Source: Bacillota bacterium
GTDB taxonomy: Bacteria > Bacillota_I > Bacilli_A > Acholeplasmatales > Acholeplasmataceae
Direction of reading: 5' to 3'
NCBI GenBank assembly: GCA_027620815.1
Contig: JAQCDH010000031.1
Span: 1 to 8,261, forward strand
Length of the DNA stretch: 8,261 bases
This document shows positions 1-6,564 of this stretch, piece by piece; position 1 is the stretch's first letter; each line of letters opens with the position of its first letter. A program made the position numbers and the translations under genes. The notes beneath the pieces were generated by a model that saw nothing but the letters and a program-made list of their open reading frames with translations, made no database searches and was not told the origin of the DNA.

Positions 1-836
1 AGTATTCTAAAAACATCACGATAGCAGTGCTTTTAACAATCATCATTGTCGGGTTATTTATTTTATTAATTGAATCTGGACCTGGATTTTTCTTTAGTTT
101 ATTCTTACTTATTATTCCAGTATTTTTTTCAATGAAAGCAGTTGGAATATCTTATAAATTTAAAGAAACAATCAAAAACGAACTCGTCCATCTTGTTTTA
201 GAAGATAAATTTGACGATGTGTATTATGACCGTCATCAATCGATTCCTCAATCAGTGATTGATCAAACAGGGCTTGTTAAAAGACCAGACCGATATTCAG
301 GAGAAGATTACATTAAAGGTACTTACAAGGGTGTATCTTTTGAAGTGAGTGACGTCAACTTAAGGGAAAGGCAAGAACGTGTTGATTCTAAAGGGAATCG
401 CACCGTATCCTACCCTACCTACTTTAAGGGTCGTTGGTATGTTTATAAATTTCCAAAAAATTTCAAAGGCACATTAAAAATATGCGAAACGTATCCAAAC
501 GAAGCAAAAGGTCTTGAAAAAGTAGAAACTGAAAGCATCGCATTTAACAAAAAATTTAAATTATACGCTTCAGACAAACAATACGCATTCTTTCATCTAA
601 CACCCATTATGATGGAAAAATTATTAGAATTAGAAAAACTTCATCGTGGAAGTATTTACTTTTATTACTCAGGTAATGAACTTCATATTGGTGTCAATGA
701 CTCACAAGATTACATGGAAATCCCATTCAGAAAAGCTATTGATGAAAAAGCAATGAAAGATTTTGAAGGTGATGTTGATTTAATTCCAGCTATTATTAAT
801 GAACTCAAACTTACTTCAGATAAATTTAAAGAATAA
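1..836 (+). CDS. DUF3137 family membrane protein, 5' end outside window
   Basis: This is the C-terminal part of a DUF3137-type protein of unknown molecular function. The reading frame is open back to the window edge (first full codon at position 3), so the true start lies upstream. The GTG at 27 is an unlikely start because it has no ribosome binding site and lies inside a hydrophobic segment. Two membrane segments come first (roughly bases 20-80 and 84-135, with a Gly-Pro-Gly turn between them), followed by a soluble domain of about 220 residues. The family-like stretches are the FKGRWYVYKFPKNFKGTLK segment, the ESIAFNKKFKLYASD segment, and the TPIMMEKLLELEK and GSIYFYYSGNELHIGVN segments. 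DUF3137 proteins are often encoded beside LemA, and lemA follows here after 18 bases, which supports the call. The two proteins probably act at the same membrane, but what they do is not known. The gene ends in TAA. Confidence 0.85.
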   Translation, partial: YSKNITIAVLLTIIIVGLFILLIESGPGFFFSLFLLIIPVFFSMKAVGISYKFKETIKNELVHLVLEDKFDDVYYDRHQSIPQSVIDQTGLVKRPDRYSGEDYIKGTYKGVSFEVSDVNLRERQERVDSKGNRTVSYPTYFKGRWYVYKFPKNFKGTLKICETYPNEAKGLEKVETESIAFNKKFKLYASDKQYAFFHLTPIMMEKLLELEKLHRGSIYFYYSGNELHIGVNDSQDYMEIPFRKAIDEKAMKDFEGDVDLIPAIINELKLTSDKFKE

Positions 837-842
837 ATAAAA

Positions 843-848
843 AAGGAG
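843..848 (+). promoter_or_regulatory. Ribosome binding site of lemA
   Basis: AAGGAG lies 6 bases before the ATG at 855 and just after the stop codon of the DUF3137 gene. It fixes the lemA start and shows that lemA is translated independently within the same transcript. Confidence 0.85.
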
Positions 849-854
849 ATTAAA

Positions 855-1412
855 ATGGATCCAATATTAATTTTAGGTATTATTGTAGGGGTTATTCTTA
901 TCGTATTAATTTGGTTTATAGCCTTACAAAACAGTTTTAGAACCATGCTTGTCAAAATTGATGAGTCAGAATCAGGTATTGATGTTGCATTAACACAACG
1001 GTTTGATATGTTAACCAAAATGTTTCAAGCAGCAAAAGGGTACATGAAGTTTGAAAAAGATACACTTGAAAGTGTTGTGAAACTTCGTCAACCTCAACAT
1101 GCAGACAGCATTAAAGATAAAGAAGCATTCGCAAATGAAGTTTCTAGAGGGTTATCAGCAATCAATATTGTTGTTGAACAATACCCAGATTTAAAAGCTT
1201 CACAAAATATTCTTAAGTTACAAAATTCAACTGCTGAAATTGAAGAAAACCTTCAAGCAGCAAGACGTGTTTATAACTCAAATGTGTCAATGTATAACCA
1301 AAAAATCGTCACTTTCCCAAATAGTGTTGTTGCAAATATGGGTAAATTTTTAAAGAAAGAATTTTTCGAAGCAGATCCGCTTAAAAAAGCTGATGTCAAT
1401 TTTGAATTTTAA
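855..1412 (+). CDS. lemA: LemA family membrane protein
   Basis: This 185-residue protein has the usual size and layout of the LemA family. A single N-terminal membrane helix (about residues 4-24) is followed by a helical domain. Recognisable blocks are the NSF...KIDESESGIDVALTQRFD segment (residues 26-51), the EQYPDLKASQNILKLQ segment (108-123), and AARRVYNSNVSMYNQKIVTFP (135-155) leading into a KKEFFEAD end block. LemA proteins are widespread, with a short outer N-terminus and one helix anchoring an alpha-helical bundle, but their biochemical role is unsettled. The gene forms a two-gene (or longer) unit with the DUF3137 gene upstream, 18 bases away, and is closed by a terminator that begins within its stop codon. 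The family call is strong; no specific function should be inferred from it. Confidence 0.93.
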   Translation: MDPILILGIIVGVILIVLIWFIALQNSFRTMLVKIDESESGIDVALTQRFDMLTKMFQAAKGYMKFEKDTLESVVKLRQPQHADSIKDKEAFANEVSRGLSAINIVVEQYPDLKASQNILKLQNSTAEIEENLQAARRVYNSNVSMYNQKIVTFPNSVVANMGKFLKKEFFEADPLKKADVNFEF

Positions 1413-1436
1413 AAAACGCAAATTGCGTTTTTTTTT
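1411..1436 (+). terminator. Intrinsic terminator after lemA
   Basis: An inverted repeat centred on ACGCA / TGCGT has its arms extended by A and T runs (1411-1420 pairing with 1424-1433, three-base loop AAT). It runs directly into nine T residues (1428-1436). The left arm starts inside the lemA TAA stop. This is a classic Rho-independent terminator closing the DUF3137-lemA unit. The A-run on the left would also give a U-run on the opposite strand, so it could work in both directions, but no converging gene is present. Confidence 0.88.
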
Positions 1437-1470
1437 ATCAAAAAATTCATGATTACACAATTGGTTTTCA

Positions 1471-1499
1471 TTGAATAAATCGGCTTTTTATAGTATGAT
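1471..1499 (+). promoter_or_regulatory. Sigma-A type promoter of the secA operon
   Basis: A -35 box TTGAAT (1471-1476) and a -10 box TATGAT (1494-1499) are separated by an optimal 17 bases. Each differs from the consensus at one position. It sits in the only intergenic gap of size (1437-1521), downstream of a terminator and upstream of secA. Transcription would start near 1505-1507, giving a very short leader of about 16 bases with little room for a riboswitch or attenuator. I see no convincing operator repeat in the gap. Confidence 0.8.
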
Positions 1500-1508
1500 A
1501 ATGTAGAT

Positions 1509-1513
1509 AAGGA
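1509..1513 (+). promoter_or_regulatory. Ribosome binding site of secA
   Basis: AAGGA lies 8 bases before the ATG at 1522. It supports this start, which also gives the N-terminus expected for the SecA family (MFKKLFD...). Confidence 0.75.
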
Positions 1514-1521
1514 CGTGACTT

Positions 1522-3993
1522 ATGTTTAAAAAACTATTTGATCCATCAAAACGATTTTTAAAGTCAGCAAAGCTCATCGCGAACCAAATTGTGGCTTTAG
1601 AAAATGAGATGGAACAACTCAAAAATGAAGATTTCATATTAAAAACAGAAAGTTATAAAAAACGAATCCAAGAGGGCGAAACCTTAAAGTCACTTCAAGT
1701 TGAAGCGTATGCACTTGTTCGTGAAGCGTCAAGACGCGTCACAAAGATGTATCCATATTACGTACAATTACTTGGTGCGATTGCGATTTTTGATGGTAAT
1801 ATTGCTGAAATGAAAACAGGTGAAGGTAAAACATTAACCTCTGTCATGCCAGCATACCTACAGGCATTAAGTGGTCAAGGGGTTCATATCGTTACTGTCA
1901 ATGAATACTTAGCCAAACGTGAAGCTGAAGGAGAAATTGGAGATATTTTCCGCTTTTTAGGTTTAACAGTTGGGCTAAACGTTCGTGAACTTACAAGAGA
2001 ACAAAAAAGACAAGCCTATGATTGTGATATTCTATATTCTACAAATAGTGAACTAGGTTTTGATTATTTACGTGATCACATGGTCTTATATGCAAAAGAA
2101 ATGGTTTCTCAACGCGGGTTAAATTTTGCAATCATTGATGAGATTGACTCCATTTTAATTGATGAAGCAAGAACGCCCCTCATTATATCTGGTGGTGCTA
2201 AAAATAATCAAAATTTATATCAAGCTACAGACCGTTTTTCAAAATCATTACGTGATGAAGATTATGAGATTGATGTTGAATCAAAAACCATTGAACTCAC
2301 ACAATCAGGCATTGCAAAAGCTGAAAACATTTTTAAAATTGATAATTTATATGATTTAAAATATGTCACACTCGTGCATCATATCAATAACGCACTGCGT
2401 GCCAATTATTTGATGTTTAAAGACAAAGAATACGTTGTTGCAGAGAATCAAGTCCTTATTGTTGATCAGTTTACTGGTCGTATTTTACAAGGACGTCAGT
2501 TTTCTGAGGGACTTCATCAAGCGATAGAAGCAAAAGAAAATGTCACCATTAAAAAAGAAACAGTCACCGTTGCGACGATTACTTATCAAAATTTCTTTAG
2601 AATGTATAAAAAACTTTCAGGGATGACCGGTACTGCAAAAACGGAAGAAGAAGAATTCAGAGACATCTATAATATGGAAGTCATTGAAATTCCAACGAAT
2701 GAACCACTCATTAGAAAAGATGAACCTGATTATCTATTTGCATTAGAAGAAGCAAAATTTGATGCGCTCGTGAATGAAGTAGAAAAAAGACATCTTAATG
2801 GTCAACCAATACTCATTGGTACGATTGCTGTTGAAACCTCTGAAGATTTATCAGTGATGCTTAAAAAAAGACGTATTCCTCATGAGATACTTAATGCGAA
2901 AAATCATCAACGTGAAGCGGATATTATTGCAAAAGCTGGACAAAAAGGTGCCGTCACAATCGCAACCAATATGGCAGGTCGTGGAACAGACATTAAACTA
3001 GGTGAAGGTGTCGTTGAATTAGGCGGTCTTGCAGTCATCGGTTCAGAGCGTCATGAATCAAGACGTATTGATAATCAATTACGAGGACGTGCAGGACGTC
3101 AAGGAGATCCAGGGTACTCTAGATTTTATTTATCTGCTGATGATGAACTCATGGTTCGTTTTGGTGGTGAAACGTTTAAACAACGCATGATCATGCTTGA
3201 ACGCTTAAATGCAAGTAGTGATGAGCCACTTTCTTCAAAAATCTTTACAAGGTTTGTAACCAATGCCCAAAAGCGTATCGAAGGTAATAACTATGATTCA
3301 CGTAAAAACATACTCAAGTATGATGATGTTTTAAGGAAACAGCGTGAAATTATTTATAAAGAAAGACGTGATGTCTTACTTTTAGAATCGATTGAACCTC
3401 AAGTGTTGAACTCGATTAACCGTACATTAGCTTTAGAAGTTAAACAATACACAAGTCAAGTCGACAAAGATGTAAATGTTGATACGGATGCACTTTTTCA
3501 ACATACTACAAATACGTATTTTAAACCGAATGTGTTAACGAAAGACATGATTGATCATCAATCACCTGAAACCATTGAAAAAGTAATTTTAGATCTTGCG
3601 CATCAAGAAATGACGTTCAAAAAAGAAAACACACCGATTGCTGTTTATAACGAATTCTTAAAAGTCATCATGTTACGTGTCATTGATACATACTGGACAC
3701 AACATATTGATACCATGAGTGAATTACGCCAAGGTGTTTCTTTGCAGTCATATGGCCAAAATAATCCTCTTACGATGTATCAACAAGAAGGTCTTAGACT
3801 TTTTAATACGATGATTTTAAATATTTCAAAAGATGTTACAAGATTTGCACTGCGTGCACATATTCAAATGGACGCTCAAAGAGAAGAAGTTGTAAAAAAT
3901 ACATCGACCAATCAAGGTCAAATGGATGCACCAAAAAAACCGAGAAAACCAAAAGTAAGACGAAATCGCAACATGAGAGGACGACCATTTTAA
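1522..3993 (+). CDS. secA: Protein translocase ATPase subunit SecA
   Basis: SecA is the ATPase motor that pushes unfolded preproteins through the SecYEG channel at the cytoplasmic membrane. The 823-residue protein contains the expected parts in order. Nucleotide-binding domain 1 has a Q-motif-like VQLLGAIAIFDG (81-92), Walker A TGEGKT (99-104), and Walker B DEID (206-209) followed by SILIDEARTPLIISG. Next comes the preprotein cross-linking region (about 220-365), then MTGTAKTEEEEF (368-379). Nucleotide-binding domain 2 carries TNMAGRGTDIKLGEG (482-496) and the QLRGRAGRQGDPG segment (519-531). The long scaffold helix has NILKYDDVLRKQREIIYKER (596-615), and the two-helix finger region has WTQHIDTMSELRQGVSLQSYG (725-745). 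The usual C-terminal Cys/His zinc-binding motif is absent; the protein ends in a Lys/Arg-rich tail (about 805-823). It is slightly shorter than Bacillus SecA (841). It is the first gene of the operon, and prfB starts 3 bases after its TAA. Confidence 0.98.
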   Translation: MFKKLFDPSKRFLKSAKLIANQIVALENEMEQLKNEDFILKTESYKKRIQEGETLKSLQVEAYALVREASRRVTKMYPYYVQLLGAIAIFDGNIAEMKTGEGKTLTSVMPAYLQALSGQGVHIVTVNEYLAKREAEGEIGDIFRFLGLTVGLNVRELTREQKRQAYDCDILYSTNSELGFDYLRDHMVLYAKEMVSQRGLNFAIIDEIDSILIDEARTPLIISGGAKNNQNLYQATDRFSKSLRDEDYEIDVESKTIELTQSGIAKAENIFKIDNLYDLKYVTLVHHINNALRANYLMFKDKEYVVAENQVLIVDQFTGRILQGRQFSEGLHQAIEAKENVTIKKETVTVATITYQNFFRMYKKLSGMTGTAKTEEEEFRDIYNMEVIEIPTNEPLIRKDEPDYLFALEEAKFDALVNEVEKRHLNGQPILIGTIAVETSEDLSVMLKKRRIPHEILNAKNHQREADIIAKAGQKGAVTIATNMAGRGTDIKLGEGVVELGGLAVIGSERHESRRIDNQLRGRAGRQGDPGYSRFYLSADDELMVRFGGETFKQRMIMLERLNASSDEPLSSKIFTRFVTNAQKRIEGNNYDSRKNILKYDDVLRKQREIIYKERRDVLLLESIEPQVLNSINRTLALEVKQYTSQVDKDVNVDTDALFQHTTNTYFKPNVLTKDMIDHQSPETIEKVILDLAHQEMTFKKENTPIAVYNEFLKVIMLRVIDTYWTQHIDTMSELRQGVSLQSYGQNNPLTMYQQEGLRLFNTMILNISKDVTRFALRAHIQMDAQREEVVKNTSTNQGQMDAPKKPRKPKVRRNRNMRGRPF

Positions 3994-3996
3994 TTT

Positions 3997-5085
3997 ATGA
4001 TTGAACGCTATGAGCTTAATAAATGGTTAGAGTCTTTTCAAACACGCATGGAAGATATCCATAAAGCCATTAAACCCAATGATATAAAAGCTTCACTTCA
4101 ATCACTTTCAGATGCGATGCAAGCACCTGATTTTTGGTCAAACACAATTGAAGCGAAACGTGTCACAAAAGAGTCCTCTCGTTTAGAAAAAAAATTAAGC
4201 ACGTATGTATCACTTGAAAGTGTTTTTGAAGATATTAAAATGCTCGCTGAAGAATCTAAAGAGGATGAAGAACTCTTTGAATTATTAGAAACTGAGATGT
4301 CATCTTTCGAAAAAAAGATGAAGGCGTATGAAATAGAAGTCTTACTATCTGGACCCTATGATGACCACGATGTTTTACTAGAAATTCATCCAGGTGCAGG
4401 TGGTACAGAATCTCAAGACTGGGCGGATATGCTTTACAGAATGTATCAACGCTATGCTCAACGTCATGGTTATAAAGTGGAACTTTTAGATTATTTAGCT
4501 GGCGAAGAAGCGGGTATTAAGAGTGTGACCATCAGAATTAAAGGGGATTATGCTTACGGATACTTAAAAGCAGAACATGGCGTTCACCGTTTAGTACGTA
4601 TATCTCCATTTGATTCCAATCAAAGAAGACATACATCTTTTGCATCCTGTGAAATCATGCCAGAACTTGATGATGATGTCGAGATCGATATCAAAGATGA
4701 AGATATTAAAATTGATGTGTACCGTTCAAGTGGCGCAGGTGGTCAATCTGTGAATACTACCGATTCAGCGGTTCGTATTACCCATTTAAAAACAAACATT
4801 GTTGTCACATGTCAAAATGAGCGTTCACAAATTAAAAACCGTGAAACAGCCATGAAAATGTTAAAATCAAAACTCATCCAAGAAGAAATCAAAAAACAAG
4901 AAATCGAATTAAAACAACTTAAAGGTGATCAACAATCGATTGGTTGGGGATCACAAATTCGCTCGTATGTCTTTCACCCTTATCAAATGGTTAAAGATCA
5001 TCGAACAGATGCTGAAACTGCACTCATTCATGATGTCATGGATGGTGATATTGATGTATTTATTAATGCCTATTTAAAAGCATAA
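3997..5085 (+). CDS. prfB: Peptide chain release factor 2 (RF2), continuous frame
   Basis: RF2 recognises UGA and UAA stop codons in the ribosomal A site and triggers release of the finished peptide. The 362-residue protein is full length. The N-terminal helical domain includes APDFW (43-47) and is followed by HPGAGGTESQDWADMLYRMY (131-150). The stop-codon-reading tripeptide SPF is at 203-205. The catalytic loop GAGGQSVNTTDSAVRITH (246-263) has GGQ at 248-250, and a C-terminal WGSQIRSYVFHPY block (317-329) follows. Residue 244, six before the GGQ Gln, is Ser rather than the Thr of E. coli K-12 RF2. Most bacteria need a +1 frameshift at a UGA near codon 25 of prfB; here the frame is uninterrupted from the ATG and no CTTTGAC-like slip site is present. 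The start lies 3 bases after the secA stop with no good Shine-Dalgarno (only AGAGGA at 3976-3981, 15 bases away), so translation is probably coupled to secA. Confidence 0.97.
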   Translation: MIERYELNKWLESFQTRMEDIHKAIKPNDIKASLQSLSDAMQAPDFWSNTIEAKRVTKESSRLEKKLSTYVSLESVFEDIKMLAEESKEDEELFELLETEMSSFEKKMKAYEIEVLLSGPYDDHDVLLEIHPGAGGTESQDWADMLYRMYQRYAQRHGYKVELLDYLAGEEAGIKSVTIRIKGDYAYGYLKAEHGVHRLVRISPFDSNQRRHTSFASCEIMPELDDDVEIDIKDEDIKIDVYRSSGAGGQSVNTTDSAVRITHLKTNIVVTCQNERSQIKNRETAMKMLKSKLIQEEIKKQEIELKQLKGDQQSIGWGSQIRSYVFHPYQMVKDHRTDAETALIHDVMDGDIDVFINAYLKA

Positions 5086-5090
5086 GGAGG
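5084..5090 (+). promoter_or_regulatory. Strong ribosome binding site overlapping the prfB stop
   Basis: AAGGAGG begins inside the TAA stop codon of prfB (5083-5085) and lies 4 bases before the ATG at 5095. It is the strongest Shine-Dalgarno in the window and fixes the start of the S41 peptidase. Ribosomes terminating on prfB would be placed right on it. Confidence 0.85.
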
Positions 5091-5094
5091 CTAT

Positions 5095-6564
5095 ATGGAA
5101 AATAAAAGATGGTTAGGAATCTTTTTTATTGCAGCCATTTTTTTATCGTTTGCTGCGGGTTTTATAATAAAAGATATATTCCCAGATCGTCTCTTTGGCC
5201 AAGGATCTGATATTTATGAAACGATCACATCGACTCTAGAAGACAATTATTATTATGATCTTGATGATACGGTTACTTTTGAAGCGTATCTTGCTTCAAT
5301 GGAAGCTATTGCGGCTGCTTACGGTAGTTATTTTAATGATCCTTATACGAGAATCGAAGCTTTTTCTAATGTGTCTTCAAACACAAATTTTGTTGGTCTT
5401 GGGATTTATATTGATTTTAAAGAGAACTTACCTTATGTGAGAGATGTCATTTATGAGGGACCTTCCTATCAAAAATTATATCCAGGTGATCAACTACTAG
5501 GTGTCAAAGATGGTGTTGATTTTACAACACTTGATTCTGTTGAGAGTGTTAGAAATTCGCTTTTTGATTTAGCAACAATGAATCAAACGGTTATTTTTCA
5601 AGTAAAAAACGCTTTAGGTACAACAAGAGAAGTTTCAATTACTTATGATTTGATTGATGATACTAATGTTACAGCGCATCAATTTAAAGATACCAATATC
5701 TCTTATATTTCAATTCAACAATTTAACCCATATATCAACGAAGATAACATTGGAACAGCGCAAGCATTTAAAGAAACACTGAGTTATTTAGAAGCAAACG
5801 GATTAGATGAAAATGGTACCTTACTTTTGGATTTAAGAAACAATCCAGGTGGGAGTTTAACAGCGCTTCATAATCAAGGAAATTCAAGTCTTCCATCTGG
5901 TATCATTCAACAACTATTACCGTATGATGCTTCCATGAATTATTTTTCACTCATTGACAATAACGGACAAGTCACCAATTATAAAGGTGGCTTAAGTGAA
6001 CCTAAACCTTATGACATCGTTGTTTTAGTCAATCGTTTTTCAGCATCGGCGAGTGAAGTACTTGCTGGCGCACTAGAATCTTATGGTTATGCTATTTATG
6101 GTGAAGAGACGTTTGGTAAATATGTCTATCAAAATCAAATTCCAATCACTGAACTGAATGATATCAGTTATGTTTTAGTATATACAGAGGGAATTTGGAC
6201 ATATAAAAACCAAGTCACCATCAAAGACGATCCAATTGATGTCATCCTAACACCGACATTAAAAATAGAAGATATTGATGTTTTAGGTTTTGATGAGGTA
6301 ATGAAAGAAAATCATGTCTATGAAAATTTAAAAGATATCATGAGAATCTTTAACTTATATTATGATGTAGACTTAAGAGTAGATGGGTATTTTGATCAAG
6401 CAATATCGAATGTGATTAAAAACATTCAACAACAATCATCTTTAACTCAAACTGGAGAGATCGACTTTGAAACATTTCAAGTGATTTATGATCTTTACTT
6501 AAAAGTTCAATACGACATCAGTTATGATCAAGAAGTCGAGTATGTGGTCGAGCTTTTATCATGA
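5095..6564 (+). CDS. Membrane-anchored S41 (CtpA-type) C-terminal processing peptidase
   Basis: This is a serine peptidase of family S41, which uses a Ser-Lys pair and cleaves protein substrates, often near their C-termini, outside the cytoplasm. The 489-residue protein has one N-terminal membrane helix (about residues 6-26) with no obvious cleavage site, so it is probably anchored with the catalytic part outside. A PDZ-like domain spans about 95-190 (VGLGIYIDF, then YPGDQLLGV). The protease core has LLLDLRNNPGGSL (243-255), RFSASASEVLAGALESYG (314-331) and GEETFGKYVYQ (336-346). By alignment from memory with E. coli Prc, the likely catalytic residues are Ser318, Lys342 and Gln346. The Ser-Lys spacing is one residue shorter than in Prc. 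The C-terminal 65 residues (DLRVDGYFDQAISNVIKNIQ, then TGEIDFETFQVI) resemble a peptidoglycan-binding domain, as in Firmicute CtpA/CtpB. It is the only complete gene here that ends in TGA, and that stop overlaps the recX start (ATGA). Confidence 0.92.
   Translation: MENKRWLGIFFIAAIFLSFAAGFIIKDIFPDRLFGQGSDIYETITSTLEDNYYYDLDDTVTFEAYLASMEAIAAAYGSYFNDPYTRIEAFSNVSSNTNFVGLGIYIDFKENLPYVRDVIYEGPSYQKLYPGDQLLGVKDGVDFTTLDSVESVRNSLFDLATMNQTVIFQVKNALGTTREVSITYDLIDDTNVTAHQFKDTNISYISIQQFNPYINEDNIGTAQAFKETLSYLEANGLDENGTLLLDLRNNPGGSLTALHNQGNSSLPSGIIQQLLPYDASMNYFSLIDNNGQVTNYKGGLSEPKPYDIVVLVNRFSASASEVLAGALESYGYAIYGEETFGKYVYQNQIPITELNDISYVLVYTEGIWTYKNQVTIKDDPIDVILTPTLKIEDIDVLGFDEVMKENHVYENLKDIMRIFNLYYDVDLRVDGYFDQAISNVIKNIQQQSSLTQTGEIDFETFQVIYDLYLKVQYDISYDQEVEYVVELLS

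Noticed and set aside
27..29. GTG as start of the DUF3137 gene
   Set aside because: The frame stays open to the window edge, no Shine-Dalgarno precedes the GTG, and it falls within a hydrophobic helix, so the gene most likely begins outside the window.
710..1018. 102-codon open frame on the minus strand
   Set aside because: It lies antisense across the end of the DUF3137 gene and the start of lemA, both clear coding regions. It is low complexity (Ile/Ser rich) and resembles no family I know, so it is a shadow frame.
1489..1502. Other -10 candidates (TATAGT at 1489, GATAAT at 1497) for the secA promoter
   Set aside because: Their distances from TTGAAT are 12 and 20 bases; TATGAT at 1494 has the ideal 17-base spacing.
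1437..1521. Possible riboswitch or regulatory RNA in the lemA-secA gap
   Set aside because: The predicted leader is only about 16 bases long, and I see no stable hairpin beyond the lemA terminator.
2159..2359. 66-codon frame inside secA
   Set aside because: It is out of frame within the conserved SecA coding sequence and has no recognisable motif or ribosome binding site.
5255..5440. 61-codon Leu/Ile-rich frame inside the S41 peptidase gene
   Set aside because: It looks like a small membrane protein, but the hydrophobicity comes from reading an AT-rich gene in a shifted frame; no ribosome binding site supports it.
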